From Microtetraspora glauca (GTDB lineage: Bacteria; Actinomycetota; Actinomycetes; Streptomycetales; Streptomycetaceae), in assembly GCA_000721275.1 (NCBI GenBank), contig JOFO01000008.1:186001-250000 (forward strand): a DNA stretch of 64,000 nt, given 5' to 3'. Position 1 is the stretch's first letter; each line of letters begins with the position of its first letter. Positions 1 to 6,089 of this stretch are shown piece after piece. The translations under genes were made by a program, and so were the position numbers. Below the pieces are notes generated by a model that made no database searches, was not told the DNA's origin, and was given only the letters and a program-made list of their open reading frames with translations.

Positions 1-894
1 CCGCCCGACGCCTTCAACTCCCGCGGCCAGGACTGGGGCCTGCCGCCGTGGCGGCCCGACGCCCTCGCCGCCGCCGGGTACGCCCCGTACCGCGGGCTGC
101 TGCGGGAACTCCTACGCCACGCGGGCGCGCTCCGCATCGACCACGTGATGGGCCTGTTCCGGCTCTGGTGGGTGCCGGAGGGCCGGGAGCCCACCGAGGG
201 CACCTACGTCCGGTACGACGCCGACGCGATGCTCGCCGTCCTCGTCCTGGAGGCGCACCGGGCCGGCGCCCACGTCATCGGCGAGGACCTGGGCACGGTC
301 GAGCCGGGCGTCCGGGAGGCGCTGGCCGCGCGCGGGGTCTCCGGCACGTCGGTGCTCTGGTTCGAGCGGGACTGGGAGGGCGGCGGCGCGCCGCTGCCGC
401 CGGAGGCGTGGCGGCCCGGCTGCGTGGCCACCGCCACCACCCACGACCTGCCGTCCACCGCCGCCCGGCTCTCCGGCGACCACGTGCTGCTGCGGCACCG
501 GCTCGGGCTGCTCCCCGGCGACCTGGGACGCGAGCGGGCCGCCGACGCGGCGGAGACCGCCGAATGGCTCGGGGTCCTCCAGCGGCTCGGGCTGCTCCCG
601 GAGGGCCCGGGCGGCGAGGAGGCCGAGGTGCTGGCCGTCCACCGCTTCCTGACCCGCACCCCGGCCCGGATGGTCGGCGTGTGGCTGCCGGACCTGGTGG
701 GGGACCGCCGGCCGCAGAACCTGCCGGGCACCTGGGACGAGTACCCGAACTGGCGGCTGCCGGTGGCGGACCCCGACGGGCAGCCGCTGACCCTGGAGCG
801 GATCGCCGCCTCGCCCCGCGCGCACGCCCTGCTGCGGACCGTCGCGGAGGGGGTCGGGGCCCGTACGGCACCCCCGGGCGCGCGGGCCGTTTAG
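1..894 (+). CDS. malQ: 4-alpha-glucanotransferase (amylomaltase), C-terminal part
   Basis: This is the 3' part of a gene that begins before the window; 297 codons are visible in frame 1, about 40% of the usual length of roughly 700 residues. It is a GH77 4-alpha-glucanotransferase, a cytoplasmic enzyme that moves alpha-1,4-glucan segments between maltooligosaccharides in maltose and glycogen metabolism. All three GH77 catalytic positions are visible: the nucleophile Asp in RIDHVMG, the acid/base Glu in GEDLG, and the transition-state Asp in TTHDLP. The C-terminal NLPGTWDEYPNWR segment is also typical of the family. The gene ends at TAG, 20 bases before the next start. The identification is firm; the N-terminus cannot be judged. 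Confidence 0.93.
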   Translation, partial: PPDAFNSRGQDWGLPPWRPDALAAAGYAPYRGLLRELLRHAGALRIDHVMGLFRLWWVPEGREPTEGTYVRYDADAMLAVLVLEAHRAGAHVIGEDLGTVEPGVREALAARGVSGTSVLWFERDWEGGGAPLPPEAWRPGCVATATTHDLPSTAARLSGDHVLLRHRLGLLPGDLGRERAADAAETAEWLGVLQRLGLLPEGPGGEEAEVLAVHRFLTRTPARMVGVWLPDLVGDRRPQNLPGTWDEYPNWRLPVADPDGQPLTLERIAASPRAHALLRTVAEGVGARTAPPGARAV

Positions 895-914
895 GTGTTC
901 GCTACTTTTGCACC

Positions 915-1145
915 GTGGACAAGAAGAACGCCCTGCGCGCCGGCGCCGTCGCGGCCGGTACGACGCTGATGATGCTGCTCATGTCGTCCCCCGCGCTCGC
1001 GCTGACCCGCGACGACGGTGACGACCCGGCCCCCAAGCTGGAGGTCGTCGAGACCCTCGGCCTCTTCGTGGCGCTTCCGGTGGTGCTGTTCCTGGTCATC
1101 GCCGGTCTGGTGATGGTCCTCGACAAGTCCCGCAAGAAGGCGTAA
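915..1145 (+). CDS. Small secreted/membrane protein, 76 residues
   Basis: A GTG start gives a 76-residue protein. It has a basic N-terminus (VDKKNALR), a hydrophobic stretch at about 12-30 ending in SPALAL that looks like a signal peptide or membrane segment, an acidic linker (TRDDGDDPAP), a second hydrophobic helix at about 46-68, and a lysine/arginine tail (KSRKKA). It is therefore probably a small membrane protein with an external acidic loop. There is no recognisable catalytic motif. A TACTTT hexamer ends only 6 bases before the GTG and no Shine-Dalgarno is visible, so the mRNA may be leaderless. A strong hairpin follows the stop. Short actinobacterial proteins of this type exist, but the function is unknown to me. 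Confidence 0.75.
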   Translation: MDKKNALRAGAVAAGTTLMMLLMSSPALALTRDDGDDPAPKLEVVETLGLFVALPVVLFLVIAGLVMVLDKSRKKA

Positions 1146-1165
1146 CCGCCTCCTCCGCCCGTCTC

Positions 1166-1204
1166 CGAGGGCGCCGCACGGCCACCGGCCGCGCGGCGCC
1201 CTCG
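1166..1204. terminator. Hairpin terminator after the small membrane protein
   Basis: A perfect 12-base stem, CGAGGGCGCCGC (1166-1177) with GCGGCGCCCTCG (1193-1204), starts 20 bases after the stop at 1145. No U-tract follows, as is common in Streptomyces. The marR gene arrives from the other side, so it may act in both directions. Confidence 0.7.
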
Positions 1205-1224
1205 CGCGTTCCCGCGCGCCCCGG

Positions 1225-1336
1225 GAAGGCGACGGGGCCCGTCAGGCGGTGGCCGCGAGCAGCTTCCGCAGCAGTCCGGGAGAAGGCGGCGGGGCGCCTC
1301 AGGCGGTGGCCGCGAGCAGCTTCCGCAGCAGTCCGG
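1225..1336. repeat. 57-base-period tandem duplication of the marR 3' end
   Basis: Bases 1242-1279 are repeated exactly at 1299-1336. With a few mismatches the match extends left to 1225/1282, so the period is 57 bases. The right copy is the last part of the marR coding sequence, including its stop. The left copy lies beyond the stop and is a non-coding relic that also carries a copy of the stop codon. Confidence 0.9.
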
Positions 1337-1841
1337 CCAGCTGCTCCGCCTCCTCCTCGGTCAGGGCCGCCTCCACGGCCTCCCGCTGCCGCTCCAGGCC
1401 GGCGCCGACCGCCTGGTCCACCAGCTCCCGGCCGCGCTCGGTGAGCGTGACGCGCAGGCCGCGCCGGTCGTGCGGGTCGGGGCTGCGGGTGAGCAGCCCG
1501 GCCTTCTCCAGCTTGTCCAGCCGGCCGGTCATGCCGCCGGTGGTGATCATCAGGGTGGCGGTCAGCTCGCGCGGCGAGAGCGTGTACGGCTCGCCCGAGC
1601 GGCGCAGCGTCGCCAGCACGTCGAACTCCCCGAGCCCCATGCCGTAGGGCTTGTACGCCTGGTCCACCTGGTTCCGCACGGCGGCGGAGAGGCGGTGGAT
1701 CCGCCCGTAGATCGCCATGGGAAGGGTCTCCAGGTCGGGGCGGACCACGGCCCACTGGTCGGTGATGGCGTCGACGGCGTCGGGCGCCGGGGGCTGCGCG
1801 TGCGCGGCCCCGGCCTCCTTCATGGCCCCACTGTTCTTCAT
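1299..1841 (-). CDS. MarR-family transcriptional regulator
   Basis: A winged-helix MarR regulator of 180 residues from the chosen ATG, close to the usual 140-180. The core runs from the dimerisation helix (DQWAVVRPDLETLP) through the wHTH (LGEFDVLATLRRSGEPYTLSP; TLMITTGGMTGRLDKLEKAG) to the wing motif DPHDRRGLRVTLTERG. I chose the ATG at 1841 because GGGAG lies about 9 bases upstream; an in-frame ATG at 1823 and a more distant ATG at 1892 are less likely. It is divergent from an EamA transporter, with two inverted repeats between them. By the usual MarR logic it probably represses that transporter until a ligand binds; the ligand is unknown. Its 3' end is duplicated just downstream. Confidence 0.88.
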   Translation of the reverse strand: MKNSGAMKEAGAAHAQPPAPDAVDAITDQWAVVRPDLETLPMAIYGRIHRLSAAVRNQVDQAYKPYGMGLGEFDVLATLRRSGEPYTLSPRELTATLMITTGGMTGRLDKLEKAGLLTRSPDPHDRRGLRVTLTERGRELVDQAVGAGLERQREAVEAALTEEEAEQLAGLLRKLLAATA

Positions 1842-1884
1842 GGCCCCAGTCTCCCGTCCCGGCGCACTCGATGGCAAGAAAGCC

Positions 1885-1912
1885 ACTTGCAAGCAAGTAG
1901 CTTAGTGCTAAG
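1885..1912. promoter_or_regulatory. Two inverted repeats, probable MarR operators
   Basis: In an AT-rich patch between marR and the transporter lie ACTTGC-aa-GCAAGT (1885-1898) and CTTAG-tg-CTAAG (1901-1912). Both have the size and spacing expected for a dimeric winged-helix protein. The location between divergent genes supports control of both by MarR. The match is by eye only. Confidence 0.6.
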
Positions 1913-1977
1913 TTAATTACCGCCAAGCCAGTCGTGCTCCGGACCGCCGGGGCGCACCGCGTCAGGGGGAGTCCGCC

Positions 1978-2955
1978 ATGTCCCGCAAGGCCGCCGTCGT
2001 CGCGCTCACCGCCCTCGCCCCGATCTCCTGGGGCTCCACCTACTTCGTCACCACCGAGTTCCTGCCGCCCGACCGGCCCCTCTTCACCGGCCTCATGCGG
2101 GCCCTCCCGGCCGGCCTGCTGCTCCTCGCGCTGACCCGCACCCTCCCGCGCGGCGCCTGGTGGGGGAAGGCCGCGGTCCTCGGCGCGCTCAACATCGGCG
2201 CCTTCTTCCCGCTGCTCTTCCTCGCCGCGTACCGGCTGCCGGGCGGCGTCGCCGCCGTCGTCGGCTCCGTCGGCCCGCTCTTCGTCGTCGGCCTCGCCGC
2301 CCTCTTCCTCGGCGAGAAGCCCACCGCCCGGACCCTGCTCGCCGCCGTCGCCGCCGCCTTCGGCGTCAGCCTCGTGGTCCTCAAGGCCGGAGCCGCCTTC
2401 GACCTGATCGGCGTCGGCGCCGGACTGCTCTCCTCGCTGTCGATGTCCGCGGGCATCGTCTTCACCAAGCGCTGGGGCCGCCCCGAGGGCGTCGGCGCCC
2501 TCGCCCTCACCGGCTGGCAGCTCACCGCCGGCGGCCTGGTCATCCTGCCGGTCGCCTTCCTCGTCGAGGGCGCCCCGCCGGCCCTCACCGGCACGAACCT
2601 CGCCGGCTACGCCTACCTCGCCCTCGGCAACACCGCGATCTCGTACGTCCTCTGGTTCCGCGGGATCGAGCGGTTGAGCGCCACCTCCGCCACCCTGCTC
2701 GGCCCGCTCTCCCCGATCACCGCGGCCGTCATCGGCTGGGCCACGCTGGGGCAGGCACTCGGCCCGGTGCAGGTCCTCGGCATGGCGATCGCCTTCGCCG
2801 CCACCCTCGCCGGCCAGCTGACCCCCGCGAAGCGCGCCGCCCGCCCGGAGGCCCCGGCCCCGGCCCCGGAGGAGGAGCCGGAACCGTTCAGTTCCACTGA
2901 AAAGAACGGTCAGAAGGTTTCGATGGACCTGGAGGTTCGAGCGGTGCGACGGTAG
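1978..2955 (+). CDS. EamA/DMT-family transporter
   Basis: A 325-residue inner-membrane protein with about ten hydrophobic helices in two EamA repeats, the pattern of the drug/metabolite transporter superfamily. The N-terminus (LAPISWGSTYFVTTEFLP) and the repeat-2 motif (ALGNTAISYVLWFRGIERL) are typical of YdcZ/RhaT-like exporters. The substrate cannot be told from sequence. The start has a good ribosome site (AGGGGGAG) before ATG. It is divergent from marR and probably controlled by it. The last 20 or so codons run through the promoter element of the next gene. That hydrophilic tail (from about residue 303) does not look like a conserved part of the family, so an ancestral stop may have been lost. 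Confidence 0.9.
   Translation: MSRKAAVVALTALAPISWGSTYFVTTEFLPPDRPLFTGLMRALPAGLLLLALTRTLPRGAWWGKAAVLGALNIGAFFPLLFLAAYRLPGGVAAVVGSVGPLFVVGLAALFLGEKPTARTLLAAVAAAFGVSLVVLKAGAAFDLIGVGAGLLSSLSMSAGIVFTKRWGRPEGVGALALTGWQLTAGGLVILPVAFLVEGAPPALTGTNLAGYAYLALGNTAISYVLWFRGIERLSATSATLLGPLSPITAAVIGWATLGQALGPVQVLGMAIAFAATLAGQLTPAKRAARPEAPAPAPEEEPEPFSSTEKNGQKVSMDLEVRAVRR
2885..2929 (+). promoter_or_regulatory. LysR-type box and promoter before second EamA gene (copy A)
   Basis: The inverted repeat TTCAG-N5-CTGAA (2887-2901) fits the LysR T-N11-A rule. CTGAAA (from 2897) is spaced 17 bases from TCGATG, which would serve as -35 and -10. The whole 45-base element matches copy B at 4821-4865 at 33 positions. It overlaps the 3' end of the upstream transporter gene. 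Confidence 0.6.
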
Positions 2956-2960
2956 ACCCC

Positions 2961-3899
2961 ATGCCCCTCACCACACCCCGCCGCCCGACCACCGAACCCG
3001 CCCCCGAGACCCCCGCCCCGAGACCGGCCCCCGCCCAGGGGGCCGGTCTCGGTCTGCTGCTCGCCCTGCTCGCCACCGTCATCTGGTCCGGCAGCTTCGT
3101 CGCCACCCGCGACCTCGCCGACACCGTCCCGCCCGTGCAGGCCGTCTTCTGGCGCTGGGTCATCGCCCTCCTCGCCGTCGCCCCGTTCGCCGCCCGCCCC
3201 TTCTGGCGGCAGCGCGCCGTCCTCCGCCGCCACCTCGGGTACACCACCCTCGCCGCCCTGTTCGGCGTCACCCTCTACAACACCCTCGTCCACCAGGCCG
3301 GCCTGACCACCTCCGCCACCAACATGGGCATGATCATGGCCGCCTCCCCGGTGATCATGGCCGGCTACGCCCGGCTCGGCGGCGAACGGCTCGGCGCCCG
3401 CCGTCTCCTGGGCACGGCCGTCGCCGTCCTCGGCGTCCTCCTCCTCGTCGGCAAGGGCTCCCTCACCATCGACCTCGGCCCCGGCGACCTCTGGATGTTC
3501 GCCGCCGCCCTCTCCTTCGCCACGTACAGCGCCCTGCTCAAGCGCCGGCCGCCCGAGATCGACGGACTCGCCTTCCTCTTCGGCACCTTCGTGCTCGGCG
3601 CGCTCATGCTCGCCCCCGCCTACGCCGTCTCCCTCGCCGTCCAGGGCGGCTTCCCCGCCACCCCCGGCACCGTCGGCCCGCTGCTCTACATCGGGGTCTG
3701 CTCCTCCGCCGTCGCCTTCTTCGCCTGGAACAAGGCGATCTCCCTGATCGGAGCGGCCCGCGCCGGCGTCGTCTACTACCTCCAGCCGGTCTGCGCCGCC
3801 CTCCTCGCGTACGCCCTCCTCGGCGAACAGCTCGGCCTGGCCGGCGGCGCCTGCATGGTCCTCATCCTCGGCGGAGTGGCGCTCAGCTCCGCCCGGTAG
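2961..3899 (+). CDS. EamA/DMT-family transporter
   Basis: A 312-residue membrane protein with a Pro-rich cytoplasmic N-terminal tail (about residues 5-25), then ten predicted helices in two EamA repeats. Family landmarks include LLATVIWSGSFVATRDLA near the start and SSAVAFFAWNKAISLIGAARAG in repeat 2. It probably exports a small metabolite or drug; the substrate is unknown. It differs clearly from the transporter just upstream, so this is not a recent duplication. It is preceded by LysR-box element A, and its stop TAG doubles as part of the -10 hexamer of the lysR gene that follows. That arrangement suggests that the LysR protein controls it. Confidence 0.9.
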   Translation: MPLTTPRRPTTEPAPETPAPRPAPAQGAGLGLLLALLATVIWSGSFVATRDLADTVPPVQAVFWRWVIALLAVAPFAARPFWRQRAVLRRHLGYTTLAALFGVTLYNTLVHQAGLTTSATNMGMIMAASPVIMAGYARLGGERLGARRLLGTAVAVLGVLLLVGKGSLTIDLGPGDLWMFAAALSFATYSALLKRRPPEIDGLAFLFGTFVLGALMLAPAYAVSLAVQGGFPATPGTVGPLLYIGVCSSAVAFFAWNKAISLIGAARAGVVYYLQPVCAALLAYALLGEQLGLAGGACMVLILGGVALSSAR

Positions 3900-3909
3900 G
3901 TTGCGCCCC

Positions 3910-4836
3910 ATGACCGAGTGGGACATCAAGAAGCTGCACATCCTGCGCACCCTGCGCGACCGGGGCACCGTCACCGCCACCGCCGAGACCCTGCTGATGA
4001 CCCCCTCGGCCGTCTCCCAGCAGCTCACCAACCTCTCCCGGCAGCTCGGCGTCCCGCTCCTGGAGGCCCACGGGCGGCGCGTCCGGCTCACCGACGCCGC
4101 CCACCTCGTCCTGCGCCACGCCGAGGCCGTCTTCGCCCAGCTGGAACGGGCCGACGCCGAACTCGACGCCTATCTGCGCGGCGAGGCCGGACAGGTCCGC
4201 GTCGCCGCCTTCTCCACCTCCGTCCCCGCGCTCCTCGTCCCCGCCGTACGCCGCCTCCGCACCGCCCACCCCGGCCTCGACGTCCGCGTCCGCGAGGCCG
4301 AGGCGGGGGAGGCGTACGAACTGCTCACGGCCGGCGAGGCCGACCTCGCGCTCTCGCTCGCCGCCCACGCGCCCACCGCCCGCGACCCCCAGCTCAGCCG
4401 GGTGCCGCTGCTCGCCGACCCCCTCGACGTGGCCCTCCCCGCCGGCCACCCGCTCGCCGACGCGCCCGGCCTCCGCCTCGCCGACCTCGCCGCCGAACCC
4501 TGGATCTTCGGCGGCTCCGGCCCCTGGTCCGAGATCACCACCGCCGCCTGCGAAGCCGCCGGCTTCCAGCCCGAGCAGGCCCACAGCGCCTCCGGCTGGA
4601 CCGCGATCCTCGCCATGGTCGAGGCCGGTCTCGGCATCGCGCTCGTCCCCCGGATGGCCGCCGCGGACCGCCGGAGCGGCACCGGCGTCGTCATGCGGGT
4701 CCTCTCCGCCGACCAGCCGCGCCGCCACGTCGTCGCCGCCGTGCGGCGCGGCGCCGAGGAGGGCACGGCGGTCGCCCGGGTCCTCGCCGCGCTCCGCCAG
4801 GCGGCCGTCCAGCGCGAGAACGTTCAGCGGAGCTGA
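3910..4836 (+). CDS. LysR-family transcriptional regulator
   Basis: A 308-residue LysR protein: the N-terminal wHTH (about 5-62) has KKLHILRTLRDRGTVTATAE and SAVSQQLTNLSRQLGVPLLE, followed by a linker helix and a two-lobed substrate-binding domain (about 90-290) with AFSTSVPALLVPAVRRLR and GLGIALVPRMAA. ATG 3910 is favoured; TAGGTT (3897-3902) ends 7 bases before it, so the mRNA may be leaderless, and the hexamer overlaps the stop of the transporter. A LysR-type box occurs on both sides of the transporter-lysR segment but not in front of lysR itself. I infer that it controls the transporter and allantoicase, possibly with a purine-breakdown metabolite as effector. Confidence 0.92.
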   Translation: MTEWDIKKLHILRTLRDRGTVTATAETLLMTPSAVSQQLTNLSRQLGVPLLEAHGRRVRLTDAAHLVLRHAEAVFAQLERADAELDAYLRGEAGQVRVAAFSTSVPALLVPAVRRLRTAHPGLDVRVREAEAGEAYELLTAGEADLALSLAAHAPTARDPQLSRVPLLADPLDVALPAGHPLADAPGLRLADLAAEPWIFGGSGPWSEITTAACEAAGFQPEQAHSASGWTAILAMVEAGLGIALVPRMAAADRRSGTGVVMRVLSADQPRRHVVAAVRRGAEEGTAVARVLAALRQAAVQRENVQRS

Positions 4837-4865
4837 AAAGACCTGTCGAAAACATTCGATGGACC
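4821..4865 (+). promoter_or_regulatory. LysR-type box and promoter before allantoicase (copy B)
   Basis: TTCAG-N5-CTGAA (4823-4837) is followed by CTGAAA, 17 bases, and TCGATG, the same layout as copy A. The box overlaps the last codons and stop of lysR. The start of allantoicase lies 29 bases after the element ends. Confidence 0.6.
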
Positions 4866-4894
4866 CCGGGCTTCCGGCGCGGGACAGTCGGACC

Positions 4895-6019
4895 ATGACC
4901 GCCATCGAGGACACCCAGGACCCGCACGCCAACGACGCCGCCCCCTACGCCGGAGGCGACCCGTACGCCGACTACCGCACCGGCGACTTCCCCTTCACCG
5001 AGCTGGTCGACCTCGCCGACCGGCGACTCGGCGGCGGCGTCGTCGCCGCCAACGACGAGTTCTTCGCCGAGCGGGAGAACCTCCTCGTCCGCGAGCGGGC
5101 CGTCTTCGACCCGGAGCACTTCGGCCACAAGGGCAAGATCATGGACGGCTGGGAGACCCGCCGCCGCCGCGGCGCCGACGGCGAGCACCCCTTCCCCGCC
5201 CCCGAGGACCACGACTGGGCGATCGTCCGCCTCGGCGCCCCCGGCGTCATCCGCGGCCTGATCGTCGACACCGCCCACTTCCGCGGCAACTACCCGCAGA
5301 AGGTCAGCGTCCAGGCCACCGCCGTCGAGGGCAGCCCCAGCCCGCAGGAACTCCTCGACGCCAAGTGGGAGGAGCTCGTCCCGCCCACCCCCGTCCGCGG
5401 CCACGCCGCCAACGGCTTCGCGATCGACAGCGACCGCCGCTGGACCCACGTCCGCCTCTGCCAGCACCCGGACGGCGGCATCGCCCGCTTCCGCGTCCAC
5501 GGCGAGGTGCTGCCCGACCCCGAGTGGCTGGACCTCCTCGGCACGGTCGACCTGCTCTCCGTCCTCAACGGCGGGTCGTACGAGGACGCCTCCGACAAGT
5601 TCTACTCCTCGCCGACCCAGATCATCCTGCCCGGCACCTCCCGCAAGATGGACGACGGCTGGGAGAACCGCCGCCGCCGCGTCCGCGGCACCCACGACTG
5701 GGTCCGCTTCCGCCTCCCCGCCCAGGGCGCCGTCCGCGCCGTCGAGATCGACACCGCCTACCTCAAGGGCAACTCGGCCGGCTGGATCGCCCTGCACGGC
5801 CGCAACGGCGAGTCCGGCGAGTGGTTCGAGATCGTGCCCCGCACCCGCCTCCAGCCCGACACCCTGCACCGCTTCAGGCTCCCCGCCCAGGCGGTCGTCA
5901 CCCACGTCCGCCTCGACGCCTTCCCCGACGGCGGCGTCGCCCGCATGCGCCTGCACGGCTCCCTGACCGAGGAGGGCGCCGCCGACCTGCGTGCCCGCTT
6001 CGACCGCGCGAGCCGGTAG
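4895..6019 (+). CDS. alc: Allantoicase
   Basis: A 374-residue protein with two similar allantoicase repeats, each a beta-sandwich. Repeat 1 includes DGWETRRRR and IVDTAHFRGNYP; repeat 2 includes DGWENRRRR and EIDTAYLKGNS. The paired DGWE(T/N)RRRR and D-T-A-(H/Y) motifs are diagnostic. The enzyme hydrolyses allantoate to ureidoglycolate and urea in purine breakdown. I took ATG 4895 rather than the earlier ATG at 4859, which lies in the promoter element. No other ureide-pathway gene is in the window, so alc is isolated from allantoinase and uricase here. The only candidate regulator is the adjacent LysR. A strong terminator follows. Confidence 0.93.
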   Translation: MTAIEDTQDPHANDAAPYAGGDPYADYRTGDFPFTELVDLADRRLGGGVVAANDEFFAERENLLVRERAVFDPEHFGHKGKIMDGWETRRRRGADGEHPFPAPEDHDWAIVRLGAPGVIRGLIVDTAHFRGNYPQKVSVQATAVEGSPSPQELLDAKWEELVPPTPVRGHAANGFAIDSDRRWTHVRLCQHPDGGIARFRVHGEVLPDPEWLDLLGTVDLLSVLNGGSYEDASDKFYSSPTQIILPGTSRKMDDGWENRRRRVRGTHDWVRFRLPAQGAVRAVEIDTAYLKGNSAGWIALHGRNGESGEWFEIVPRTRLQPDTLHRFRLPAQAVVTHVRLDAFPDGGVARMRLHGSLTEEGAADLRARFDRASR

Positions 6020-6035
6020 GCGCCCAGGAACCGGC

Positions 6036-6069
6036 GAAGGGGCGCCCCCATGGGGGAGGGCGCCCCTTC
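6036..6069. terminator. Bidirectional terminator between alc and pepN
   Basis: GAAGGGGCGCCC (6036-6047) pairs with GGGCGCCCCTTC (6058-6069), and CC/GG pairs inside extend the stem. It sits between two convergent genes and can serve both. Confidence 0.85.
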
Positions 6070-6089
6070 TCCGTGCCCGCCGGCGGTGG

